DNA of 56,977 nt from contig NZ_JALPTB010000043.1 in NCBI RefSeq assembly GCF_023218075.1, positions 1 through 56,977 on the forward strand. The letters are read 5' to 3'. This DNA comes from Rhodococcus sp. HM1 (GTDB lineage Bacteria > Actinomycetota > Actinomycetes > Mycobacteriales > Mycobacteriaceae). A program made the position numbers and the translations under genes. The notes below the pieces were generated by a model. That model ran no database searches. It saw only the letters and a list, made by a program, of their open reading frames with translations, and was not told the origin of the DNA. Below are positions 35,094-44,175 of this stretch, in pieces (position 1 is the first letter of the stretch; the number at the start of each line of letters is the position of its first letter).

Positions 35094-36662
35094 TCAGTCG
35101 TAGACCCCCTCCACTTTCCAGCCGCCCGAGGTGTGGATCACCAGCAGCGCCCGCGACCCGTCGAGCAGCACCTGCAGCCGCGCCACCGCCCGGGCCTCGG
35201 CCGGATCCCACCAGTACTCGTCGACCGGCCAGGGTCCGGCCCAGCCCACCACCTGCCATCCACGGCTTCCCCACCGCAGATGTGCCGGTGCCGCGCTCAG
35301 CAACCCGCGCTCGGTCACCGCGACCTCCGCGCCCGCGTCGTCGAGCAGCGCGATCGACGGCGGAACGGTCAGCACCATGGCCGGGGCGGGTGGCGGGAGC
35401 CGCCCCGGCCACGGCGCCTCCGGGTCCGACGCGGGGACCCGCTCGTCCCCGACCGGCACCAGGGTGATGCGTTCGGCCGGGCCCCGGCCGCCGCTGAGCA
35501 CCCCCACGAGGACGGCCTCACCGCCGAGCAGGCCCTGCACCCGCACCAGCGCGCGGCGGGCTCGTTCGTCCTCGTCGCCGACGCCGCCCCACAGTCCCGG
35601 TTGCAGGGCACCGGCCGATACCACCTCCACCGGTTCGAGCCGCAGCACCTCGATGCCGGCAGTCGGCCGGTCTCGGCTGCGTCCGGTGAGCCAGCCGTCG
35701 AGTTGCCAGCGCACCCGGTCGGCGGTGCCGTCGGGGGTCAGCGGTTCGGCGCAGCGCCAGGTACGGGCCAGTTCCTCGCCGCCCTCGGTGCGTGCCGCCA
35801 CCAGCAACCGGGTGCACGCGACCCCGGCCGCCGCGAGCCGCACGTGCAGCAGTTCGGCGAGGGCACGGCCGGCGAACGCGGCCGCGTCCACCCGTTCGAG
35901 CGGCGGGTCGCAGCGCTGCTCGACGGTCAGGTCCGGGGGCGGCGTCCGACCGGACGGGGGCCGCTCCGGGTGTCCGCATGCGGTGCGGTGCGCCCTGACC
36001 GCGTCGGTCCCGAAACGCGAGGCGACGTCCCCGGCCGACAGCGCGGCGAAGGCCCCGATCGTGCGCAATCCGAGGCGACGCAACAGATCGACCAGTTCCT
36101 CACGTTCCGGTGCCGCCAGGGACGGCTCGACAGCCAGATCGGAAATCGGCAGCGGTGCAAGGAATTCCGATCCCTTTCCCGGAGGTACCAGCGTTCCGCG
36201 GCGCGCCGCGAGCACCGCGGTGGACAGTTCGTCGGCGATCCCCACCTGGCATTCGACGCCGAGAGCGGCGACCTCGTCGACCAATCGTTCCGCGACGGCC
36301 TCCTCCGAACCGAACCAGCGGACGACACCGCGGGCGGCGAGCACCACCAGGCCGGGGCGGAGCACCTCGACACCGGGCGCGGTCGCGTCGACCGCCTCCA
36401 CCACCGGTTCGAACAGCCGCGCATCACGATTCGGATCAGCCTGCAGCACATGCAGTTCCGGGCATCTCGCCTGCGCCTCGCGACGCCGCAGACCGCGACG
36501 TACCCCGGCGGCGCGGGCGGTCGCCGAGCACGCAAGCACCCGGTTCGCCGCGACCACCGCGACCGGTTCCGACGCGGGCAGGTCCGCCGCGGCGGCCGCA
36601 GCGACGGCGGGCCAGTCCGGGCACCACAGGGCCAGCACCCGCGCCGGTTCGCGGGCGCTCAC
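35094..36662 (-). CDS. imuB: ImuB, Y-family polymerase-like mutasome hub
   Basis: A 522-residue Y-family DNA polymerase homologue. ImuB proteins lack the catalytic acidic residues and instead tether DnaE2 and ImuA' to the sliding clamp. The N-terminus VLALWCPDWPAVAAAAAADL replaces the usual polymerase start. A helix-hairpin-helix region (ELVDLLRRLGLRTIGAFAAL) is at ~190-215. A beta-clamp-binding motif, QPGLWGG, occurs near residue 355, matching the QLPLWG position in M. tuberculosis ImuB. The GTG start overlaps the imuA' stop (GTGA, 4 bp), so the genes are translationally coupled. Confidence 0.93.
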   Translation of the reverse strand: MSAREPARVLALWCPDWPAVAAAAAADLPASEPVAVVAANRVLACSATARAAGVRRGLRRREAQARCPELHVLQADPNRDARLFEPVVEAVDATAPGVEVLRPGLVVLAARGVVRWFGSEEAVAERLVDEVAALGVECQVGIADELSTAVLAARRGTLVPPGKGSEFLAPLPISDLAVEPSLAAPEREELVDLLRRLGLRTIGAFAALSAGDVASRFGTDAVRAHRTACGHPERPPSGRTPPPDLTVEQRCDPPLERVDAAAFAGRALAELLHVRLAAAGVACTRLLVAARTEGGEELARTWRCAEPLTPDGTADRVRWQLDGWLTGRSRDRPTAGIEVLRLEPVEVVSAGALQPGLWGGVGDEDERARRALVRVQGLLGGEAVLVGVLSGGRGPAERITLVPVGDERVPASDPEAPWPGRLPPPAPAMVLTVPPSIALLDDAGAEVAVTERGLLSAAPAHLRWGSRGWQVVGWAGPWPVDEYWWDPAEARAVARLQVLLDGSRALLVIHTSGGWKVEGVYD

Positions 36663-37405
36663 AGCGCGACCGGTCGGCGCGGCGAATCGACGCGGTCCGC
36701 GTGCTTCCATTCGGTCCGGGTGCGGGTGGCACACACGTCCATCCGGGTGGTCCGCGCCGGGAAGGCCCGGCCCTGGGCCCGCACCGACAGCCGGGTGCCG
36801 CGCAACCGGCCGCGTCCCACCCCGAGTCCCTCGTAGCCGCTGACCTGCGCGTCGAGCCGAACCTGCGCCCCCTCCCACCGGCCGTCGACGACGACCAGCA
36901 CCGCCCCCTTGCTGCGGGCGCGGGCGGTCACGGCCCGGGTTCGCGACGACGGCACCGCGATTCCGCCGAGACCGAGGATCACCAGGTCCATGCCGTCGAG
37001 CAGGACGGCCGCGATCTCCACCGGATCGGGTCCGGGATCGGGAATCACCGCCACCCGCTGCAACTGCGCTCCCATTTCCGCGGCGGCGAGCAGACTCAGC
37101 CGGCGGTGGCCGATCACGGCGGCGTGCCCTCCCGCAGCGGTCACCGAGGCGAGAACACCGATCAGCAACGACGTGGCGCCGGAGACGGATACGACGGAGC
37201 CACGGACCAGACCACCCTGGGGCAGCACATCGGCGAGCGGTTCCGGGACCGGGAGCAACCGGTCGGCGGGTGCGTCGGCGGGGGCGGCCCGTTCCACCTC
37301 CCCGCGCGCGGGTATCGCGGCCATCCGCCGGCGCAGCGACTGGATCCGCTCCTGCCGGGACGGTCTTTCCACACCGTCGAGCGGAAACTCGGCGAGCTCA
37401 CCCAC
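36659..37405 (-). CDS. imuA': ImuA', RecA-fold mutasome accessory protein
   Basis: A ~248-residue RecA-like protein without a clear Walker A lysine (the equivalent loop reads VVSVSGATSLLIGVLASVTAAGG). Conserved parts are RLLPVPEPLADVLPQGGLVRGSVV near the N-terminus, VEIAAVLLDGMDLVILGL, and the C-terminal arginine-rich tail needed to bind ImuB. With DnaE2 and ImuB it forms the damage-induced mutasome. I prefer the GTG at 37405 (GAAGGGG upstream); a GTG at 37441 is in frame. An SOS box lies 80 bp upstream. Confidence 0.9.
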   Translation of the reverse strand: MGELAEFPLDGVERPSRQERIQSLRRRMAAIPARGEVERAAPADAPADRLLPVPEPLADVLPQGGLVRGSVVSVSGATSLLIGVLASVTAAGGHAAVIGHRRLSLLAAAEMGAQLQRVAVIPDPGPDPVEIAAVLLDGMDLVILGLGGIAVPSSRTRAVTARARSKGAVLVVVDGRWEGAQVRLDAQVSGYEGLGVGRGRLRGTRLSVRAQGRAFPARTTRMDVCATRTRTEWKHADRVDSPRRPVAL

Positions 37406-37484
37406 ATGTACCCCTTCGTCATCTGCCGGCCGCGGGAACACGGCCCACCGACACCACGGGGAAGACGTGGTTCAGTCACAACTA

Positions 37485-37500
37485 TCGAACATACTTTCGA
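37485..37500. promoter_or_regulatory. SOS (LexA) box between imuA' and the Ser/Thr kinase gene
   Basis: The plus strand reads TCGAACATACTTTCGA, one mismatch from TCGAAC-N4-GTTCGA. It lies 80 bp upstream of the preferred imuA' start and 71 bp upstream of the divergent kinase gene. Confidence 0.85.
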
Positions 37501-37570
37501 ACCTTTCCAGTACACATGATCTTGGGGCGGCCCGTCAAGCGCAGAAAGACCCCTCGCATCCACTACTCTC

Positions 37571-38767
37571 GTGAAGGTGTCGAAACAGGAACGAGTAGGT
37601 AGGGTTGTCGGCCCGGACCACCTGGTGGCCGGTCGCTACCGGCTCGATTCCAAGCTCGGCGGCGGCGGGATGGGCGCCGTGTGGCTCGCCCACGACACGC
37701 GCCTCGGGCGCGACGTCGCCGTCAAACAGGTCGTCTCCACCGTGGACCTGCAGCCGGAGGCCGCCGACGAGGTACGCCGTCGCACACTGCGCGAGGGGCG
37801 GATCGCCGCGCAGCTCGCGCACGAGCACGCCATCGGGATGTACGACGTGGCCCTCGACGCCGGCGAACCGTGGCTGGTCATGGAATACCTGCCCTCCCGC
37901 AGCATCGCCCAGGTGCTGAACACCGTCGAGACCCTGCCCCCGTACGAGGTCGCGCAGATCGGGGCGGACGTGGCCGACGCCCTGGCCGCCGCACACGCGG
38001 CGGGCATCATCCACCGCGACATCAAACCCGGCAACATCCTCGTCGCCGAACGCGGCCACGAACTCGGCATCGTGAAGATCAGCGACTTCGGCATCGCCCT
38101 GGCGAGCGGCGATTCCGATCAGTCCGGTGTGATCGCCGGTACCCCCGCCTACTTCGCGCCCGAGGTGGCGCGCGGCAACGATCCCACCGAAGCCAGCGAC
38201 GTGTTCTCCCTCGGCGCGACCCTCTACACGATCCTCGAGGGCCAGCCCCCGTTCGGTTTCGAAGCCGACTCGATCGCATTGCTGCACCGCGTAGCCCGCG
38301 CCGAGATCATCCCGCCGACCCGGACCGGCCCCCTCACCGACGTCCTGCTCTCCATGCTCGAACCCGACCCCGCCCGCCGTCCGACGATGGCGCAGGCCCG
38401 CGACCGGCTCGCCGCCGTCGTCCTCGGTCCGGGCACGAATCCCGCACTGCTGCGCGGACGTCCGATCCTGGCCGAGGACGGCTCGATTCCCGTGTGGGCC
38501 CAGCGGTCCACACCGATCGCCGGAACCCGGTCCCGCAGCTCGTTCGTGGACCGGCCGGCACCTCCGCCGGTGTCGCCTTCGCGCGGGCCCTCGCGTGGGA
38601 TTCCCCGGCCCGCCGAACTGTGGGACCGGCTGCTCCCGAAAGAGCCTGTGCCGCAAGACCCGAAGGAACGGCTCGTCGCATACGCGCCGCTGGCGATGGC
38701 GGCGATGGTCGCGCTGATCGTGTTCGCACTCGTGGTCGCGGTGATCATCGCCGTGGCGGTGGGCTGA
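37571..38767 (+). CDS. Membrane-anchored serine/threonine protein kinase
   Basis: A Hanks-type kinase of 398 residues. The glycine loop is LGGGGMGAVWLAHD, the ATP lysine is in DVAVKQVV, and the catalytic loop is IIHRDIKPGNILV. The metal-binding motif is ISDFGIALA, with activation segment SGVIAGTPAYFAPEVARG. The kinase domain ends near 280. A proline-rich juxtamembrane linker follows, then one membrane helix at the very C-terminus (AMAAMVALIVFALVVAVIIAVAV) with almost no external domain, so it has no obvious extracellular sensor. The GTG at 37571 is used; a GTG six bases later is possible. It is divergent from imuA' and shares the SOS-box region. Confidence 0.92.
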   Translation: MKVSKQERVGRVVGPDHLVAGRYRLDSKLGGGGMGAVWLAHDTRLGRDVAVKQVVSTVDLQPEAADEVRRRTLREGRIAAQLAHEHAIGMYDVALDAGEPWLVMEYLPSRSIAQVLNTVETLPPYEVAQIGADVADALAAAHAAGIIHRDIKPGNILVAERGHELGIVKISDFGIALASGDSDQSGVIAGTPAYFAPEVARGNDPTEASDVFSLGATLYTILEGQPPFGFEADSIALLHRVARAEIIPPTRTGPLTDVLLSMLEPDPARRPTMAQARDRLAAVVLGPGTNPALLRGRPILAEDGSIPVWAQRSTPIAGTRSRSSFVDRPAPPPVSPSRGPSRGIPRPAELWDRLLPKEPVPQDPKERLVAYAPLAMAAMVALIVFALVVAVIIAVAVG

Positions 38768-38774
38768 ACAGCTT

Positions 38775-39443
38775 TCAGTCGATCCGGCGATGGTGCGCCC
38801 AGCGGGTCAGCGCGTTCCGGTTCGACTGCTGGGTCTTGCGCAGCACGTTCGACGCGTGGGTCTCGACGGTCTTGACCGAGATCACCAGTTCCTCGGCGAT
38901 CTCCCGATAGGTGTAACCGCGCGCGAGCAGCCGCAGCACCTCGAGCTCGCGCGGGGTCAGCGAGTCGAGTTCAGGGTCCAGCGGCGGCTCCGGGACGTTG
39001 GACCGTCCGGTGAACGAATCCAGCACGAATCCCGCCAGGCGCGGGCTGAACACCGCGTCGCCGCCGGCCACCCGCCGCACCGCATCCGCCAGTTCGGTGC
39101 CCGAGATCGTCTTGGTGACGTATCCGCGGGCGCCGGCCCGGATCACCGCGATCACGTCCTCGGCCGCGTCGGACACGCTCAACGCCAGGCACACGGGCCC
39201 GGGTGCGATGCGGCTGAGCACCGCGACGCCTCCCCCGTCGGGCATGTGCACGTCGAGCAGCACGACATCGGGGCGGGTCGCGTCGATCCCGGCGACCGCC
39301 TCGGCGACACCGCCGGCCTCACCCACGATCTCCATGTCCGCCTCGCGCCCCAGCTCGGTACGCACCCCGGAACGGAACACGGCGTGGTCGTCGACCAGAA
39401 AGACACGGAAGGACTGTGAAGTTGGGGCGCCGTTCGACGTCAC
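38775..39443 (-). CDS. NarL/LuxR-family response regulator (LiaR-like)
   Basis: A 222-residue response regulator. The receiver domain starts FRVFLVDDHAVFRSGVR with the acidic pair, the phospho-acceptor Asp is in DVVLLDVHMPDGGG, and the switch lysine is in GYVTKTISGTEL. The C-terminal LuxR helix-turn-helix is SLTPRELEVLRLLARGYTYREIAEEL..SVKTVETHASNVLRKT. Its GTG start overlaps the sensor-kinase stop by 4 bp (GTGA), so the pair is coupled. It probably controls the divergent PspC-domain gene and its own operon through the inverted repeat at 40757-40798. Confidence 0.9.
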   Translation of the reverse strand: MTSNGAPTSQSFRVFLVDDHAVFRSGVRTELGREADMEIVGEAGGVAEAVAGIDATRPDVVLLDVHMPDGGGVAVLSRIAPGPVCLALSVSDAAEDVIAVIRAGARGYVTKTISGTELADAVRRVAGGDAVFSPRLAGFVLDSFTGRSNVPEPPLDPELDSLTPRELEVLRLLARGYTYREIAEELVISVKTVETHASNVLRKTQQSNRNALTRWAHHRRID

Positions 39444-40711
39444 TGCGTGTGCTCCTCGGGTTGGGGTTCGGCCTCCTGCCACTCTAGGGGCGAGCCCGTC
39501 CCCGGCACCGCACCGCCGCGGGGCATGTGGATCCGGATCTCGGTGCCCTTGCCGAGCTCCGACTTCACCACCACCCGGCCGCCGCGCCGCTCGATCCGCG
39601 CCCGGATCGACTTGGCCAGCCCCTGCCGGTCCTCCGGGACCAGATCCGGGTCGAAGCCCGTCCCGCGGTCGCGGACGAACACGCTCACCTCGTTCGGCTC
39701 GGCCTCGGCGAACAGATCGACGCTGTCCACTCCGGCGTGCTTGGCGGCGTTGACGAGTGCTTCGCGGGTCGCCCCCAGCACCGCGGTGAACGATTCGGCG
39801 GTCAGGTCGTCGTCGTCGCCGGGTGCGACGTCCCCGACGATCACCGGCGTGACGGACACCCCGTGCTGATCCTCCACCTCACCGGCGATGGTGCGCAGTG
39901 CCTCGGCGAGGCTGGTGCGGGGACTCTCCCCGCCGCCGAACAGCCAGCGCCGCAGTTCCCGTTCCTGGCTGCGGGCCAGCCGCACCACTTCCTGCGCGTC
40001 ACCGGCCTGCTTCTGGATGAGCGCCAAGGTCTGCAGCACCGAATCGTGCAGGTGCGAGGCGATCTCCTCGCGTTCCTCGTTGCGGACGCGGGCTGCGCGT
40101 TCCTGCTCGAGCGCTCGCCACATGCGAACCCACAGCGGCACCGACAGCAGCCCGGCGCCGACGAGGGTCACCACCACCGCGAGCAGGGACGACCGCAATG
40201 CAGCGACGTCGACCTGGGCGAGAAACACGACGCCGAGTCCGGTGACGATCAGGGTCAGGCCGCCGAGAACCCGCGCCCATGTCAGGACGGTGGGTTTGGC
40301 CGGCAGCCCGAGGACCGACCGCGGCCCGTCGACGTCGAACTCCCGCCACACCAGGGCGGCACCCACCGCGACCACGACGATCGGCGCGATCACCGACGCC
40401 GCGCCCCCGTTCAGCAGCCACGACAGCCCGGCGCCCAGGGCCAGCCCGATGACCGCCAGACCCAGCGCGCGGCGACGCTCGGTGGGCGATGGCGGCTCGG
40501 TGTCGGAACCCTGCGGCACGAACGCCCACAGCAGGCCGTACGCGACGATGCCGACCCCGAGCGCTGCGAGTACCGCGAACGCGACCCGGACTTTCATCAC
40601 GTCCACGCCGAGATGGTCGGCGAGACCACCGGCCACGCCGCCCACGACGCGGCCGGCGACGCGGCGTTCGAGTCGGGGGACGGGCACGGGAAAGTTGGCT
40701 ACCGGTTGCAC
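39440..40711 (-). CDS. Sensor histidine kinase with N-terminal PspC domain (LiaS-like)
   Basis: A ~423-residue kinase. A PspC domain opens the protein (RLERRVAGRVVGGVAGGLADHLGVDVMKVRVAFAVLAALG), and further membrane helices follow (five to six in total). The HisKA_3 phospho-acceptor is in EIASHLHDSVLQTLALIQ. The C-terminal ATPase domain has ALVNAAKHAG (N box), VRDRGTGFDPDLVPEDRQGLAKSIRARIERRGG and GTEIRIHMP. It senses envelope stress, by analogy with LiaS and PspC fusions. The GTG at 40711 is preferred, as homologs start near the PspC domain; the frame is open to 40747. Confidence 0.9.
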   Translation of the reverse strand: MQPVANFPVPVPRLERRVAGRVVGGVAGGLADHLGVDVMKVRVAFAVLAALGVGIVAYGLLWAFVPQGSDTEPPSPTERRRALGLAVIGLALGAGLSWLLNGGAASVIAPIVVVAVGAALVWREFDVDGPRSVLGLPAKPTVLTWARVLGGLTLIVTGLGVVFLAQVDVAALRSSLLAVVVTLVGAGLLSVPLWVRMWRALEQERAARVRNEEREEIASHLHDSVLQTLALIQKQAGDAQEVVRLARSQERELRRWLFGGGESPRTSLAEALRTIAGEVEDQHGVSVTPVIVGDVAPGDDDDLTAESFTAVLGATREALVNAAKHAGVDSVDLFAEAEPNEVSVFVRDRGTGFDPDLVPEDRQGLAKSIRARIERRGGRVVVKSELGKGTEIRIHMPRGGAVPGTGSPLEWQEAEPQPEEHTQ

Positions 40712-40756
40712 ATATTCGATACTGGCACGCGCTCGGCACCCCGGCATCGGGGACCG

Positions 40757-40798
40757 ACCCTGATCCCGGAGGCTGCTGCGGGGCTCGAAGATCAGGGT
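40757..40798. promoter_or_regulatory. Inverted repeat in the divergent promoter of the LiaFSR-like system
   Basis: ACCCTGATC (40757-40765) and GATCAGGGT (40790-40798) are perfect 9-bp inverted arms 24 bp apart. A further CCCTGAT copy lies at 40803-40809. The site is between the kinase/regulator operon and the PspC membrane protein gene, which makes it the best candidate binding site for the response regulator. Confidence 0.6.
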
Positions 40799-40842
40799 TC
40801 GCCCCTGATGTGCGGGCGCCGCGCGGGCGACAGGATGAGTCC

Positions 40843-42219
40843 ATGAACTCGCGCAGCTTCCCCGAGCAGCTTTCGGACATGTGGCGCACCCGTCCGGTGC
40901 GCTTGCCCGATCAGGGCCACGTCGCCGGCGTGTGCGCCGGCATCGGAGTTCGGTACGGCGTCGATCCGGTACTGATCCGGGTCGCGTTCGTGGTCTCCAC
41001 CATCTTCGGTGGCGCGGGCATCGTCCTGTACCTGGCGTGCTGGGTCCTGCTCAATCGCTACGGCGATCCCGTCTCCCCCGTCGAGTCTCTCGTCGGGCGG
41101 GGCCACAGCGCCGACTCGAACACCAAGGTGATCGTCCTGCTGGTGGCACTTGCGGTGGCCGCGAGTGCGCTCGGCCCGGTGGGCGCCGGCCTGGGCGGTT
41201 CCGGATTCCTCAGCTTGATGCTGATGCTCGGGGGTCTGTGGTTGCTCTACCTGCGCAAGCCGGAACCTCCGGTCCTGCCGCCCCCGCCGGGATCGGTGGC
41301 CTTCCAGCAGAATCCGTTCCCGGACTTCTCGGTCCCGCAGGCGCCGTATGCCCCGTCCCAGTTCACACAAGCCCCGTTCGCGCAGCAACCGTTCGCCGCA
41401 GGGGCGGCTCCCACTCCCGGACCGGCACCGGCGGACCCGAACTTCTGGATCAAGAAGGACGCCGCGACGTCCGAGACGACCGGCAGCGCGAACGAGTCGG
41501 CACCGCCCGCCGATCCCGCACAGCCCGCCCCGGATCCGTTCGGCGCGACGGCGACGCCTCCGTCCTGGGATCCGCTCGGCGTCGCCCCGTTCGCGTGGGA
41601 TCTTCCCGAACCGGCACCGATCCGGACACCCGTGCCGGATCGGAAGCAGCCGCGGTCGCGGTTGACGACGACGATACTTGGCCTGGCGGTGCTGGCCGCC
41701 GCCGCGGCCGCAGCGGTCGCCGCCGCTACCGGCATGGAATGGTTGACGCCGGCCCGGATCGGGGCGATCGCTCTCGCCGTCATCGGGCTGGGACTGCTGC
41801 TCGGCGCGTTTCTGCACCGCGGCCACGGCCTGCTGGTGGTGACCGGTCCGCTCATCGGATTCGTGGTGCTCGCGTCGCTGGTCGGCCCGATCGACACCTC
41901 GCGGTGGGGTCCGCAACAGTACGCCCCCCGCACGGCCGCCGAGCTGCAGCCGGAGTACGCGGTCCAGATGGGCGAGCTCGAGCTCGATCTGCGCAATCTC
42001 ACGCTCACCGAGGACCGCACCGTCGCGGTGGAGACCCGGTTCGGCAACTCCCGGATCCTCCTGCCGCCGAACCTGGACGTCGACATCACGTGCACCGAAC
42101 GCGCGTCCTCGCCGTGCCCCACGCAGGGCTTCGACGCCGGCGCCGACGGCCGCAAGGGACCCGTCCTGACCCTCGATATCGATACCGCTTTCGGAAACTC
42201 GGAGGTGCACCGTGGCTGA
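40843..42219 (+). CDS. PspC-domain membrane protein with LiaF-like C-terminal domain
   Basis: The 458-residue protein has a PspC domain (~18-75: VAGVCAGIGVRYGVDPVLIRVAFVVSTIFGG). Two more helices follow, then a Pro/Ala-rich cytosolic linker (~145-260) and a second group of three helices (~265-350). The C-terminal beta domain (~375-455) reads MGELELDLRNLTLTEDRTVAVETRFGNSRILLP, the LiaF/'cell-wall-active antibiotic response' fold. Together with the divergent kinase and regulator this forms a LiaFSR-like envelope-stress system in which this protein is the probable inhibitor or sensor. The next gene overlaps its stop by 8 bp. Confidence 0.85.
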   Translation: MNSRSFPEQLSDMWRTRPVRLPDQGHVAGVCAGIGVRYGVDPVLIRVAFVVSTIFGGAGIVLYLACWVLLNRYGDPVSPVESLVGRGHSADSNTKVIVLLVALAVAASALGPVGAGLGGSGFLSLMLMLGGLWLLYLRKPEPPVLPPPPGSVAFQQNPFPDFSVPQAPYAPSQFTQAPFAQQPFAAGAAPTPGPAPADPNFWIKKDAATSETTGSANESAPPADPAQPAPDPFGATATPPSWDPLGVAPFAWDLPEPAPIRTPVPDRKQPRSRLTTTILGLAVLAAAAAAAVAAATGMEWLTPARIGAIALAVIGLGLLLGAFLHRGHGLLVVTGPLIGFVVLASLVGPIDTSRWGPQQYAPRTAAELQPEYAVQMGELELDLRNLTLTEDRTVAVETRFGNSRILLPPNLDVDITCTERASSPCPTQGFDAGADGRKGPVLTLDIDTAFGNSEVHRG

Positions 42220-42472
42220 CTTCGACACCGACTACACCGGATCCGGCTCCGACGACACCGAGGCGACCTGCTCGCGTCGGCGGGGCCCGTCGATCCTGCT
42301 GCTCCTGGCCGCGATCGCCACTCTGGCGGTCAGCGGGTGGGCGCTGATCGGCCCGTTCTCCCTGGACCCGATCGCGAATGTCGAGTTCCGCTGGGTGTTC
42401 GTGGCCGTCGCCGTGGCGGTGGGCGCGGCCCTCCTGTTCGCCCCCGGCAAACGGTCCCGCCGGAAGAACTGA
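42212..42472 (+). CDS. Small membrane protein coupled to the LiaF-like gene
   Basis: An 86-residue protein with an acidic N-terminus (DFDTDYTGSGSDDTE), two hydrophobic helices (SILLLLAAIATLAVSGWALIG and WVFVAVAVAVGAALLFA) and a basic tail. It is not recognised as a named family. Its GTG start lies within the last codons of the LiaF-like gene, so it is translated from the same message and may be part of the envelope-stress complex. A very strong shared terminator follows. Confidence 0.75.
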   Translation: MADFDTDYTGSGSDDTEATCSRRRGPSILLLLAAIATLAVSGWALIGPFSLDPIANVEFRWVFVAVAVAVGAALLFAPGKRSRRKN

Positions 42473-42495
42473 ATCCACCGCACCTCCGAAAAGCA

Positions 42496-42545
42496 CTGTG
42501 CCCCTCGGATTCCGAAGGAGAGATCCTTCGATCCGAGGGGCACAG
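42496..42545. terminator. Long bidirectional terminator between the LiaF-like operon and guaA
   Basis: The outer stem is a perfect 15-bp repeat, CTGTGCCCCTCGGAT with ATCCGAGGGGCACAG. An inner 7-bp stem, CGAAGGA with TCCTTCG, closes a GAGA loop, leaving only two unpaired bases on one side. It lies between the stop codons of convergent genes, 24 bp and 18 bp away. Confidence 0.9.
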
Positions 42546-42562
42546 TCGCTGCTACGGGAGGA

Positions 42563-44134
42563 TCACTCCCACTCGATCGTTCCCGGCGGCTTGCTGGTCA
42601 CGTCGAGGACGACGCGGTTGACCTCGGCGACCTCGTTGGTGATGCGGGTGGAGATGCGCTCGAGCGTCTCGTACGGCAGGCGGGTCCAGTCCGCGGTCAT
42701 TGCGTCCTCGCTCGAGACCGGGCGCAACACGATCGGATGACCGTAGGTGCGTCCGTCGCCCTGCACACCGACGCTGCGCACGTCGGCGAGGAGCACGACC
42801 GGGCACTGCCAGATCTGACCGTCGAGACCCGCGGCCGTGAGCTCTTCGCGCGCAATGGAATCCGCGTGACGCAGGATTTCGAGGCGTTCCTGGGTGACCT
42901 CACCGATGATGCGGATGCCCAGGCCCGGGCCGGGGAACGGCTGGCGTCCGACGATCTCCTCGGGCAGACCCAGTTCGCGGCCGACCGCGCGGACCTCGTC
43001 CTTGAACAGCAGGCGCAGCGGCTCGACGAGCTCGAACTGCAGGTCCTCCGGCAGACCGCCGACGTTGTGGTGGCTCTTGATGTTCGCGGTGCCGGCGCCG
43101 CCACCGGATTCGACGACGTCCGGGTACAACGTGCCCTGCACGAGGAAGTCGATGGTCTCGCCGTGTGCGGCGCTCTCACCGAGCACCTCGGAGACCGCAC
43201 CCTCGAAGCTGCGAATGAACTCGCGGCCGATGATCTTGCGCTTGGTTTCCGGGTCGGACACTCCGGCCAGTTCGCGCAGGAACGTCTCGGAGGCGTCGAC
43301 CGTCACCAGCCGGGCTCCGGTCGCCGCGACGAAGTCCTTCTCGACCTGCTCACGCTCACCGGCGCGCATCAGGCCGTGATCGACGAACACGCAGGTGAGG
43401 CGGTCACCGATCGCGCGCTGCACGAGCGCGGCGGCGACAGCGGAATCGACACCGCCGGACAGACCGCAGATGGCCTTGCCGTCGCCGACCTGCTCGCGGA
43501 CCTGGGCGATGAGCGACTCGGCGATGTTCGCGGCCGTCCACGCGCCGGGGATGCCGGCGATCTCGTGCAGGAAGCGGCTGAGCACCTGCTGGCCGTGCGG
43601 CGAGTGCAGAACCTCCGGGTGGTACTGGACGCCGGCGAGCCGGCGGGCCCGGTCCTCGAAGGCCGCGACCGGTGCGCCCGCGCTGGACGCGGTGACCTCG
43701 AAGCCCTCGGGTGCGGCTGTCACGCCGTCGCCGTGGCTCATCCACACGGGCTGCGTCGCGGGCAGACCTTCGTGCAGGACGCCGCCGCTCACCGACATCT
43801 CGGTGCGGCCGTACTCACGGCTGCCGGTGTGTGCGACCGTGCCGCCGAGGGCCTGGGCCATCGCCTGGAAGCCGTAGCAGATACCGAAGACCGGCACGCC
43901 CAGGTCGAACAGCTTCGGGTCGAGCTGGGGAGCACCCTCCTCGTACACGCTGGACGGGCCGCCGGACAGCACGACCGCGAGCGGCTCCTTGGCCGCGATC
44001 TCCTCGACGGTCGCCGTGTGCGGCACGACCTCCGAGTACACCTTCGCTTCCCGGACGCGGCGAGCGATCAGCTGCGCGTACTGGGCTCCGAAGTCGATGA
44101 CGAGGACCGGCTTGGACTGCTGGGTTTGCGACAC
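42563..44134 (-). CDS. guaA: GMP synthase (glutamine-hydrolysing)
   Basis: A cytosolic two-domain enzyme of 523 residues, the standard GuaA length. It converts XMP, glutamine and ATP to GMP. The class I amidotransferase domain has the nucleophile Cys86 in [13 protein letters not shown] and the His172/Glu174 pair in VQYHPEVLH. The ATP-pyrophosphatase P-loop is [13 protein letters not shown] (226-231 core). The C-terminal dimerisation domain contains [18 protein letters not shown] and ends KPPGTIEWE. It lies downstream of the choD-type gene, and guaB3 and guaB2 are 2-5 kb further upstream on the same strand. Confidence 0.98.
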   Translation of the reverse strand: MSQTQQSKPVLVIDFGAQYAQLIARRVREAKVYSEVVPHTATVEEIAAKEPLAVVLSGGPSSVYEEGAPQLDPKLFDLGVPVFGICYGFQAMAQALGGTVAHTGSREYGRTEMSVSGGVLHEGLPATQPVWMSHGDGVTAAPEGFEVTASSAGAPVAAFEDRARRLAGVQYHPEVLHSPHGQQVLSRFLHEIAGIPGAWTAANIAESLIAQVREQVGDGKAICGLSGGVDSAVAAALVQRAIGDRLTCVFVDHGLMRAGEREQVEKDFVAATGARLVTVDASETFLRELAGVSDPETKRKIIGREFIRSFEGAVSEVLGESAAHGETIDFLVQGTLYPDVVESGGGAGTANIKSHHNVGGLPEDLQFELVEPLRLLFKDEVRAVGRELGLPEEIVGRQPFPGPGLGIRIIGEVTQERLEILRHADSIAREELTAAGLDGQIWQCPVVLLADVRSVGVQGDGRTYGHPIVLRPVSSEDAMTADWTRLPYETLERISTRITNEVAEVNRVVLDVTSKPPGTIEWE

Positions 44135-44175
44135 CCGAACAGTCTAAGCGGCGGTCCACGTCACACGAACGCCGG

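Noticed and set aside
34722..36836. Long plus-strand frames opposite imuB
   Set aside because: Arg/His/Pro-rich shadow; imuB is supported by its clamp motif, coupling to imuA' and synteny.
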